From Gossypium raimondii (lineage: Eukaryota; Streptophyta; Magnoliopsida; Malvales; Malvaceae): a DNA stretch of 64,000 bases. Position 1 is the first letter of the stretch, and the number at the start of each line of letters is the position of its first letter. This document shows, one piece after another, positions 1 through 12,000 of the stretch. Made by a program: the position numbers and the translations under genes. The notes below the pieces were generated by a model that saw nothing but the letters and a program-made list of their open reading frames with translations, made no database searches and was not told where the DNA came from. The stretch covers positions 61,020,705 to 61,084,704 of the forward strand of contig NC_068567.1 of the NCBI RefSeq assembly GCF_025698545.1, written 5' to 3'.

Positions 1-3000
1 CAAGATCCAACGACAAAACCTAAACTGGAGCAAGAAGGAAGTGTTCGAAGCCGAATCGATAGAACTCCGACTAAGCCTAAACCTAAACTGCCGGATTCGA
101 CATTGCCTCTCAAAACACCAGATAAACATGGGTTTTTGTCGAAAACTAGGTATGGTTGGGCGAAGAATGAAGCAGCTGAATCGGATTCGCGTAATGCGGG
201 GACTACAAATATGACACCAAGGGTGAGTAGGGGAATAGGGAAGGCAACTTCGAGTTGTTATTCGGAGAGTAATTCAACACAGAGTACGCCAACAAAGAGT
301 GTTAGTAAGCCTCCGGTTTCGGGTTTTAGGAACAAATTTGATGGGAATGGAGGGATGCGTGGAGGGAATTTTGCTGCATTGTACAGAGGAGTGCCTAGTT
401 CTTCTGGTGGCCCGGTTACTGTTGTCAATACTGTTGAAGTTCCTCACTTCGACCTTAAGGAAGACCCGTCATTTTGGATGGATCACAATGTACAGGTAAA
501 TAATCCTAAAATCCATTTTTACATTAATTTATACATAATTTTTCGATTTTTTTTTTTTGTATAGAAATAGGAATGGCTGTTGTCTCAATTGCCCAATTTA
601 TAGTTCATTGTGATAATTAAGGACAATTCTGGACTAAATTGCTGATTTTGGTGATGAATGTGAAAACTTACTCAGGTTCTTATTCGTGTCCGTCCTCTTA
701 ATGGAGTAGAGAAGAGCACAAATGGCTATAACAGATGCTTAAAGCAAGAAAATTCTCAGACTATCGCTTGGATTGGGCAGCCAGAAACTAGATTCACGTT
801 TGATCATGTGGCATGTGAAACAGTAGACCAGGTTTGGTTAAAGACAAATTCACATTTGTATGCAGAAAGATTTTCTTTTTCTGTAATCTATTTTTCACAT
901 TATCTTTTGCAGGAAATGCTTTTTAGGATGGCTGGTCTGCCAATGGTTGAAAATTGCTTATCAGGCTATAATAGCTGTATGTTTGCCTATGGCCAGGTAC
1001 TTTCTTTAAAGCTTAGGATGTTATCATAATTTCATATCATTTTGTTTTAGCTGGTATTGCTAAACAGCAAAGTAGCCAGCAGTAATAGTTCGGCATGTGT
1101 GGGTGAGAAAAATATAGGTGCAATTCCCAACTTGGTTTCCTGTGATATTATAGACTTATTTAACGAAATCACTACATCAGTGTTGGGTAATCAAGTGCCA
1201 TATGCTCCTTACAACTTGTGTTTTTTTCTTTTGAGCTTATACCATGATAATGTAACACCCTTGTCCAGGTACCTTAAGTTTCATTGTCAGAGTTTCAAAT
1301 AGTATGTATGTGCTAAAACTATGACGAGAACTAGGAAAAAAAACTTATCTTATCTGAAGGAAAGTAATTTTGTTTGTTAGGCAACTTTTGTTCTCATTGC
1401 TAATTGTGGAAAGATATGCACCATGCATCTTACCTTTCTATCACAAGCCTAAAGAAAATGATAACCTACAGTATCCAAATTCCAAAGATCGGAATTGGTT
1501 GCTTAGTTCAACTCTCATGACTCAAGCCACTGAAGCAACAAATATTTTATTCCCTTCTTCTTAACTATATCAGTTATCTTGATATTACTGTGTTTGGACA
1601 TGCAGACAGGAAGTGGAAAGACATATACAATGCTCGGAGAGATTGAAGATTTGGAAGTCAAGCCAAGTACACAACGGGGAATGACACCACGGATATTTGA
1701 GTTTTTGTTTGCAAGAATTCAAGCTGTAATTGTCTGAAGTTCATGCTAGCTTCTTGAATTTTAATGCATAAGCATGGAAACCATTTTATTTAACGATTCT
1801 CTATCTCTTTAATCACAGGAAGAGGAAATCCGAAGAGATGAGAAGTTAAAATACAATTGCAAGTGCTCTTTCCTTGAGATTTACAATGAACAAATAACTG
1901 ATCTTCTTGATCCTTCTGCTACCAACTTACTTGTGAGTTTACTACTTTCTTTACCTTTGCCATTTATTTTTTTTCCCAGCTATTTTTCATTATGTAATTC
2001 TTAATTTTTAGCTAAGGGAGGATGTTAAGAAAGGAGTGTACGTGGAAAATCTCACTGAATTTGAAGTTCAGACCGTGAGCGATATTTTGAAGCTTTTATC
2101 TCAGGTGACAATCCTTATCAACACTTTGTGTAGTAGGAAACTACTTCTTACTCTCTCATTACATTTTATTTAAATTTTATATATATTATTGTTTTAAGTC
2201 GCTGAATGTTTTTTTTGCATAGGGTTCTCTAAATAGGAAAGTTGCATCAACAAATATGAACAGGGAGAGCAGTCGTTCACATAGTGTTTTTACATGCGTT
2301 ATTGAGAGCAGGTGGGAAAAAGATTCCACAACTAATTTACGGTTTGCAAGATTAAACCTGGTTGATCTTGCTGGTTCAGAAAGGTGCGGTTAAACCAGTT
2401 TATTGAACTCTCTCTCTGCACCTGTGTCTATATATATATGTTCTAGCTTGTATTTGTGTAATGAAATTCCTGTTTGATATTCTACTATAGGCAAAAAACT
2501 TCTGGGGCTGAGGGTGAGCGTTTAAAGGAAGCAGCTAGCATAAATAAATCTCTATCAACACTAGGGTACTTAAAACCATTTCAGTTTTTCTTCATCAGAT
2601 GTTGATTTTTTTTATATATCGCCTTTGCTTTACCTTTAGTCCTTGCTAGTCAAATTATGAGTACATATTATCATTTGCAGTCATGTAATTATGATTCTTG
2701 TGGATGTGGCTAACGGAAAGCAACGACATGTTCCATATAGAGACTCAAAGCTCACCTTTCTTCTTCAGGTCAGTTTCTGATTCTCTTTTATTCTTTGTCT
2801 TTATGTATTGTGGTTACTGTTTATGATGTAACGTTTGATCTTAAATGTGATACAGGATTCACTTGGTGGAAATTCTAAAACAATGATAATTGCTAATGTC
2901 AGCCCTTCTATCTGGTTGGTTTCTATTTGTGACACTTCCAACTTGAACACGAATATCTACGGTGATTCTGATTAACTTCCATTATCTTACATTTATTTAT

Positions 3001-6000
3001 CTCTCTCTTTTTTTTCAGCTGTGCAATTGAAACGCTTAACACTTTAAAGTTTGCTCAGCGAGCAAAATTAATACAAAACAACGTGAGTTTACTCCTATTG
3101 CATGTTGTCACATATTGTATAAAAATACTTCAGTTTTCACTATTGAAGTTTCTCCTGTTGATGGTGTAGGCTGTGGTGAACGAAGATTCCACTGGAGATG
3201 TCATTGCACTACAAAACCAGATACGACTTCTAAAGGTGTGGGACATTCATCATAGTGTATTTATTTTTTCTTTCGAAATTCATATGAATTATATTCTGAA
3301 CTGGTTTTCTTAAACAGGAAGAGCTTTCTGCTCTTAAACGTCAGAATGTGTCCCGGTCCCTGTCTTTTGGTGCAGCAATCACTGGTACAGTGCAATTGGA
3401 AGAAAGTCTTGATGATGGTAACACGTATGATATGTGTCTGGAAGAAGATGATTTGGGATATGAATCCAAAGGCACTGTGAGAATGTCCTTTAAGCAGGTA
3501 TCTGGCATGTGCTGCAATTGTGGTTATTATTTCTTTTACAGAGTGTCAAATCAAGTGTATTAACATTTATGCTCTTTTGAACTCTGAAAACTTTGCAGTT
3601 AAACTCTTTGGAAGCAACACTTGCTGGTGCCTTGAGAAGGGAGAAAAAGGCAGAAACTTCTATCAAAAAGCTTGAAGCAGAGATTGAACAACTGAATCGT
3701 TTGGTATTCTTTTGTGCCTCCTGACTTTCCAATTCTGTTCTATCTTAAACTGCTACCTTAATTTTTCAACACCAAGTACTTTACAGGTTCGTCAAAGAGA
3801 AGAAGACACCAGAAGCAGTAAAATGATGCTTAGGTTTCGTGAAGACAAGATTCAAAGAATGGAATCACTTGTTCGTGGCTCATTACCTGCAGATTCTTTT
3901 TTGCTCGAAGAGAATAAAGCACTCTCTGAAGAGATTCAGTTACTTCAGGCTAAAGTTGATAAAAATCCTGAAGTAACTCGTTTTGCATTGGAGAATATAA
4001 GGCTTTTAGACCAACTTAGAAGGTAGATTCTAAAAACACTTGATAGTGCCGATATTCTACAAATTATTTTTCTATTTATTTTCTTTGTGGCACTTATAGA
4101 TTTCAAGAATTCTACGAGGAAGGGGAAAAAGAGATACTATTGGACGAAATATCCAAACTGCGGGATCAGGTATTTCTAATTCTGGCCCAAAATCTTGTTA
4201 TTCTTTTGTTTGATTTTTTTTGGATAATGGCATAATGCAAAATTTCTACATGCAGCTGCTGCGATTTCTTGATGGGAAGTCTAATCATCTTAGCTGCCCG
4301 AGCTCAAATGATCGTCTGCAGGTTCACTTTATATACAACCTATTATAATATTTTTAACACTTTTTATCACCCAAACTTGTTTGTATAGAGAACCTACAAG
4401 AGGAAGGACAAGTTCGTTTTTCTTTACATTAGTTTTTTGAATGGAAACAGAGGCCTCAAAGTTTATGAATATTGGATTACCTAGGATTTATTTCATTCTT
4501 CTTCTAAATGCAGGAGGCTGTTCGCATCAGCAAAGAAAATGACTCCCTACAGTCTGAGGTTTGTTTGTTCATTGTTTGGCAGAAATATGCATTTAAGATT
4601 AGTCTTTGAGGCTTACATGTTGTTCTTTGTTCATTGTTTCAGTTAAAAAACACTCTCAATGAGTTAGAAGAATGCAGGCACAACCTTAATTCTTGCTTGG
4701 AGGAGAATGCAAAACTTAGTAGGTTAGATAATCTGGTCTTCTTTTCAGCTAAACTATGTCTTTCATTATTGAATGTTTAAAACAGGCATTTTCTTTCTTT
4801 CTGAGGTAATTTTCTCTTGCTTCTTCTGCAGAGAAATTAACAATTTACATGCTATGTTAAATAGCCTCAAGTCTTCAGCTTGTCATCAAGATGGCAACTC
4901 CAAAGCCGTAAAGGTACTTTTTGTTTTGCTATTTCTGTTGTTTTAGCTAATGGGATCTCAAACTAGGATAGAAAAAAGAACACACACAGGTGCCGAGTTT
5001 ATTTATTGATTTAAGGATGATTGTAATACCTATGTTGCTAACAAAATGGTTGTATTTGACCAGCCATTTGTTGCCATTTATTTTTGCAACCTACTTGCTA
5101 ACAAGAGGTAAACATCAATTTCAGGATTCAGACAGAAATGGGGAAACAATGGAGATGAGTTCAGTTCAGAAAATGACAAGTGAGGAACAAATTATGGATT
5201 TGCAGTTGGAATTGGATATACTAAAGATTATTCTTCAAGAAGAGAAAACATCTCATGCTGTAGTTGAAGAAAGAGCGGACTGCTTGACTAGAGATCTTGA
5301 GATGGCAAAAGGCAAACTTGTGATGCTGAACAAAGAAATCGAGGATGCAAATGGCGAACTAGAGGAGGCAAAGTCTGTAATTGAAGCACTTGAGTCCCAA
5401 CAAATTTTTTCAATCAACGAGATGGAGGACTTGAGGAAAAGCAAAAGTGATCTTGTAAAGCTTTTGAGTGAACAGGAAGCTGAAATTGCTGCCTTGAAAA
5501 AGCAACTTTCCGGTAGAACTTTTAAAGATGCTGCACCACCTAAAAAGATAGAGAGTGAAGAATCCAGCCTACAGCTGAAATTGAAGAGGATGCATGAATC
5601 CCTTGAGAATGCCAAAAAGATGAATATCTGGTACCAAACTGATCGTGCTTTTAAGGCATCTAATGAAGAAGAAGTGGATGAAATCTGTCGGCAGGCTGAA
5701 GCTGAAACTGCTGAGGTTATTGTCTGTTTGCAGGAAGAACTTACTCTTCTTCAGCAACAAATCCAAGATTGTCATTTGAAGGAGGTGGAGGCTCAAAATG
5801 GTGCTGTCTTTTTAGAAACTGAGTTGAAGGAATTGCAAGAAAAGGTAGGTATGTTGACTGAGGATAATAAACAGTTACTTGGAAGGCTTGAAATGAAAGA
5901 TGGGGAACTAAGAACATTAATGGAAGAGTGGGAACTGCTAAGTTCTGAGATTGAAACTATACTAGCTGATGGTCACGAGGAACTTGTTGATGCTGGTAAT

Positions 6001-9000
6001 CAACTGGAACTCCTTTCCAGTTCTTTTCCACAGAGAAGGATTTGGATTTCTGAGAAAGTTGGTAGGGTGGTCAGAGTACTCTCAGAAAAGGAATTACTGA
6101 TTGAAGAGCTTGGAAGATGCCTGGAGGATGCAACAGATAAAAGAAGTGAGCTGGAGTGCATGCTGAAGTCTTTGAGAGGTGCTGCACTGATTCTTAATGA
6201 AGCACAGCAGCAAGAATGCAATGAAAAAGAGAAAGAAATTGTTCTACTGAAGAAAGAACTGAACGTAAAAACATCAATCATTAGAAAGCTTGAGGACAGA
6301 ATGAAGATGGCTGAAGATGACCTGAGAAATGCATCTACTTGTGCATCTGTTGCTTTTGTACTTGTGAATAGATTATCAGAGGCAAACCATAATCATCTCA
6401 ATGCATTGAAGGGTAAGGACGAACAACTTGCAGAATCAGCAGAGGCGATCTTGAGTAAGGATGCTCTTTTGATCAACCAAGCTACCATGATTGAAGAAGC
6501 AGAAAAACATATTCATTCCCTTGAAACTGAAGTTGAAAAGTCAGAGGAAGCTTGCACTGAACTTAGCCAGAGGCTTCTGGAGGAGGAGCAGCGTGCTGCT
6601 GCTATTGAACAAAAGCTTGAAGATATGGTGGAGAATGACATTTTGAAGACACAGGAGGAGCTGTCTAATCTTAAGGACAGAATGAAGATGGCTGAAGATG
6701 ACCTGAGAAATGCATCTACTTGTGCAACCGTTGCTTTTGTACTTGTGAATAGATTATCAGAGGCAAACCATAATCATCTCAATGCATTGAAGGGTAAGGA
6801 CGAACAACTTGCAGAATCAGCAGAGGCGATCTTGAGTAAGGATGCTCTTTTGATCAACCAAGCTACCATGATTGAAGAAGCAGAAACACGTATTCATTCC
6901 CTTGAAACTGAAGTTGAAAAGTCAGAGGAAGCTTGCACTGAACTTCGCAAGAGGCTTCTGGAGGAGGAGCAGTGTGCTGCTGCTATTGAACAAAAGCTTG
7001 AAGATATGGTGGAGAATAACTTTTTGAACACACAGGAGGAGCTGTCTAAACTTGAGGACAGAATGAAGATGGCTGAAGATGACCTAAGAAATGCATCTAC
7101 TTGTGCAACTGTTGCTTTTGTACTTGTGAATAGATTATCAGAGGCAAACCATAATCATCTCAATGCATTGAAGGGTAAGGATGCTCTTCTAATCGACCAA
7201 GCTACCATGATTGAAGAAGCAGAAAACCATATTCGTTCCCTTAAAATTGAAGTTGCAAAGTCAGAGGAAGTTTGCACTGATCTCCAGAAAAGGCTTTTTG
7301 AGGAGGGGCAGCATGCTGCTGCTATTGAACAAAAGCTTGAAGATATGGTGGAGAATGACATTCTGAAGACACAGGAGGAGCTGTCTAAGCTAAGAACAGG
7401 TGTATCCACACTCAGGGCTCACATGGGCATGCATAGAGATAGTGACAGAAGCCCTGAAAGAAGTGTTAAAGAAAACCTTTATGCCTCTAATGATGGCAGG
7501 GATGAAAGACGGGTAAGCTAATGCTCTTGGTTTCTGATAGACAGCTCATTCACTGCAGATATTCACTTCTGTTGTAGTTATTCTTTGAAATGGGTGATCA
7601 ATTTTTTTACTCCACCTGGATGTTATTGCAGTCAAACAAAAGGGCAGATGCCAAGAATTTGCACTCTCTTCAGAGGCAGGAAACTGGTACACCTGATTGT
7701 TCTTTAAAAGTTGTAGAGAGTCTACATGGATCTCGATGTGATGAGAAAACTATTGAGTCTGGAAACACTTGCAAGAACAAGTGCAATAGAGATGTGACTA
7801 TTATTCTTCTGAAAAAGGAAATAGAATCTGCCATGGAAAGCTTGAAAGAGGTTCAAGCTGAGATGGCCAGAATATGCAATGAAAAAGAGGAGATTCGGTT
7901 GTCTGAGAAACAGAGCAAGGAAGGCCTACAGTGCCTTGCAGCACATGCGCTTGCTCTGGAAGAAGCAATGAATGACTACGGAAAGCTGTTGGAAGTCAAG
8001 ATTGGAGCTGTCCATCAAAAGATAAATACTGTTGAGCAAACCATGCAAGAAATCTGTACTCATTGGTGCCAGACAAAAGAGGTAAATTGTTTAAAATGTT
8101 TAGATGTATAATTTTAGAACCTTGAAAAAAACATTTCTGATGTTGTTTACGTCTCTCTGAGTGTTTTTAAAAGGTGACTATTTGCAAGGGTTAGATTTTT
8201 CTTGCCCGTTAGTTTTTAGGCTAGCCATCCCTCTGTTTTGGTTGGTTTGGCCGTTTCATCATCCACAGAGCTTTTTTATCCACTAATCAGCCAACAAAAG
8301 AGCACTTTGCAAGAGAAGAGTGGAGTGGCTTAGTCAAGTGGACAATCACAATAACACATTCTCATTTACTTTTACCTTATATGTAGAAGTAACCCATATT
8401 TTAGTTTAAATAATAATTAATCTTATATTTTCCTTTTTCAATGTTCTTGGGCAGTTCCTTGAACTTGAAGTTGGCGATGCAAAGATAATTGCAACTCAGA
8501 AAGCTTCAGAGGCTTCTTGTATTCTTGCTAAATTTGAAGAGGCGCAAGATACCATAACAGAAGCAGATATTATGATCAATGGGCTCATGATTGCTAATGA
8601 AAAAATGAAACTTGATATCAAGAGGCGGAAGCAAGTGGAAACTGCGCTACTAAATGAGAGGGATGAACTAATTAATCAGGTTAAAAGTTTGCAATCCATT
8701 AATACTGTGAAGGACCAGCAACTTGAAGACCTTGAAGAGCAGTTTGGTTCAAGTTTGACAGAGACGAGATTTATGGTTGCTGAACTGGAGGGTCTCATCA
8801 CTGAACTGCAAACTGCTTTTTCTCAGAGTGTCAAGGCTGTAGCTTGTGATAGTCATTGCCTTAAGTCTCTTCTGTTTGATTCAATGAAGCTAGCACGCTC
8901 ATGGCTTGAAGATGTCTGGTCAGAGATAATTGTGAAAGACTGTGCAGTGTCAGTTCTTCACTTGTGTCATATGGGAATTTTGTTGGAAACTTTGACAGGG

Positions 9001-12000
9001 CTGAATGCAGAAAATGGTTTGCTTCAGCATGGATTGTCAGAGTCAAATGCTGTTATAGCTGATTTGAGGGAACACAATTCCAGGTCAAGAAGAGAGCTTG
9101 AAATGTGTAGAGATATTAAGGGAAAACTTCTAGCTGATATTAAGAATAGTTTTGATCGAATATCAAAGAAGGAAGAGGAAACTGGTGAGCTTAGTATCAA
9201 ATTAGTCACTTTTGAGAAAAAGATATCTGCATTACAGTTTCAAGAGGAAGTTATGTTGCAAAGGTCTAACTATATGGGATCTCAGCTTGCAGTTTTAATG
9301 AAGGAATTAGATTTGAGTAACACAAATTTTGTATCTTCCCTTCTTGATCAAGAGCAACTGCTCAAAGATAAAGAAGTGCAGCTGGAATCTCAGGCTGAGA
9401 TTTCTATGGTAGACTTATGTACAAAAGACTTTGAGTCTCTTATTTTCTCTTCAGAGATGAAACAAAAGATTGTCCACTTAGCTGACTCTGGGAAAAAGCT
9501 TACCAATGCTTATGCTGTCCTTGATGGTTTAAAGAAGGAAATGACTTTTACAAAATTAGATGCATGTTTGAAAGAGCAGCTATTGGTGGAGCGGGAAAGT
9601 GAGTTGTCTTTTCTCCAAGAAAAAGTTGAAGAAGCACAGATTGAGTTAAGAATGTTGAAGAAAGAGAACTGTCTACTTCTCCAGGATTTGGAGGAGCAGA
9701 AAGCTGACTCTGGAAAAAAGCTTGCCAATGCTTATTCTGTCACTGATGGTTTAAAGAAAGAAATGATTTTTGCAAAATTAGATGCATGCTTGAAAGGGCA
9801 GCTATTGGTGGAGCAGGACAATGAGTTGTCTTTTCTACAAGAAAAAGTTGAAGAAGCACAAATTGAGGTAAGAAAGATGCAGAAAGAAAACTGTCTGCTT
9901 CTCCAGAATTTGGACGAGAAGGAAGCAGACACCGGAAAAAAGCTTACCAATGCTTATGCTGTCATTGATGGTTTAAAGAAAGAAATAATTTTTGCAAAAG
10001 TAGATGCATGTTTGAAAGAGCAACTATTGGTGGAGCAGGAAAGGATATCAAAGTTTATAGAAGAGTTTGAGTTCTTAGAGAACCGAACTGAAGAGCTGGA
10101 ATCTGAAAATATGAATCTTCATGCAGAGTTATCAAGGAAAGATGAGGTTTTAAAGGGTCTTTTATTTGATCTCAGCCTGCTACAAGAGTCTGCTTCTAAT
10201 ACCAAGGATCAAAAAGATGAAATGGAGGAAATGGTTTCTACTTTGGAGGCTTTAGAAGACGAGCTTGCTGTAAAATCAAGTGAACTTAGCGAGGCTGTTA
10301 GTCATAGTCATATGCTCAAAGTGCAACTGCAGGAGAAGCTAGAGACGGTCACCAGTCTTCAGTTGGATATTAAAGGCGAACGTGAGTCTTTGAAGCTTCT
10401 CTACTCTGAAAATCAGGAGCTGAAATCTCATCTTGAGGATGCCTTGGTAGTAAAAAGTTCTCTTGAAGATGAATTAACAGAGAGAAAGAAGATCACTGAG
10501 AGCTTAGAGGTGGAAATCTCAGAAATGAATAATGCCCTTTCCGAAATGAAAGATACCATAGAGTTCTTGAGTAGTAATCTAAATGAAGTTTCGTGCGAAA
10601 GAGATGAGCTTCACATGGAGGTGCTTAGCTTGGAAGAAAAGCTTAGAAAGGCACAGGCTGAGGCGAAACAAAGTGAAGCCATTGCAATGGAAGCTCAACA
10701 GGTACGGTCTATTTTAACAATGTGTAAAATATTATTTCTGTTTCCTTTTAATATATAATCTTATCTTATAATTGTATGGATACAATTTGATGATAGATGG
10801 CTGAATCAAAGAAGACCTATGCTGAAGAGAAGGAAGCTGAGGTAAAACTATTAGAGAGATCTGTTGAAGAGCTAGAATGTACTATAAATGTATTGGAGAA
10901 CAAGGTAAGATGTCGCACAATTATAAAGCTGTATGAAGGTACTACTTCTATCAAAAACCTGTTAATAAATCCCAAACTTGTTTTAGGTTGACATTATCAA
11001 AGGGGAAGCTGAACGTCAGCGATTACAAAGAGAGGAGCTAGAATCAGAGCTGGATGCTATAAAAGTTCAGATGCAGAATGTTAAAAATGCTGATGCAGAC
11101 ATGAAAAGGTTTGCCAATTCTATCTCATTTGTAATGCCTATACCCTTGCTAAATGATGACAAATTGTTCCAATTGGCAATATATGATTTCTTTCTATCTG
11201 TAGGTGTTTGGATGAGAAGACGAAGGATCTTCAACAAGCACTTGATCAGATACAAATTCTTGAAACTGACATATCTGACAAGGATAGAGAGGTGAAACCT
11301 TTTTGTTTAGATGTGGTTTAGTTAGTTATCATTGACTTTCTCTTGAGCTTATAATCCTGAAAATGCAATTTTCTGAAAAATTCTTGACGTCTTTGGCTTC
11401 TGCTTTTCAAGATATGTTCTGTGTTTCTATTGATAAGTCTTCATTATTGTTCAACAGATTGCCCAATGCATAACACATATTTCTGAACTAAATGTGCATG
11501 CCGAAGCCCAGGCAAAGGAGTATAAGCAGAAGGTATGCTAAAGGTTCTTGATTGGATTAAGCTGTTCTGCTGCATTTTTTTCCTAGCCATTTTTCCTTGA
11601 TTTTCTAACCATTTCAAGAATTATTAAAATTGGAAACAGTTCAAGGCATTGGAAGCCATGGCTGAACAAGTTAAACCTGAAGGTTATGCCAGCAATGCCC
11701 AAAGTCATTCATCAAACAAGTTAGAGAAAAATATGGCAAAGCCTCGAGGCTCTGGTTCCCCATTCAAATGCATTGGTTTGGGTTTGGCACAACAAATGAA
11801 ATTAGAGAAGGATGAGGATCTTACTGCTGCAAGGCTGCGCATTGAAGAATTAGAATCCTTAGCAGCAAATCGCCAGAAAGAGGTAAGCTTTATCACATGG
11901 ATGCTGGTTCTACAACTTTCTTATAAACTTTAGAGTATGGTTTTTGGAACCGGAGGGTGATCGAACTGGTCAGGTCACCGGTTCTTGGTCTGACCGTCAG

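Noticed and set aside
5253-9950. Several 60-120 codon minus-strand frames under the kinesin
   Set aside because: They are Ser/Phe-rich antisense shadows of coiled-coil exons; the plus-strand frame has splice sites and kinesin homology.
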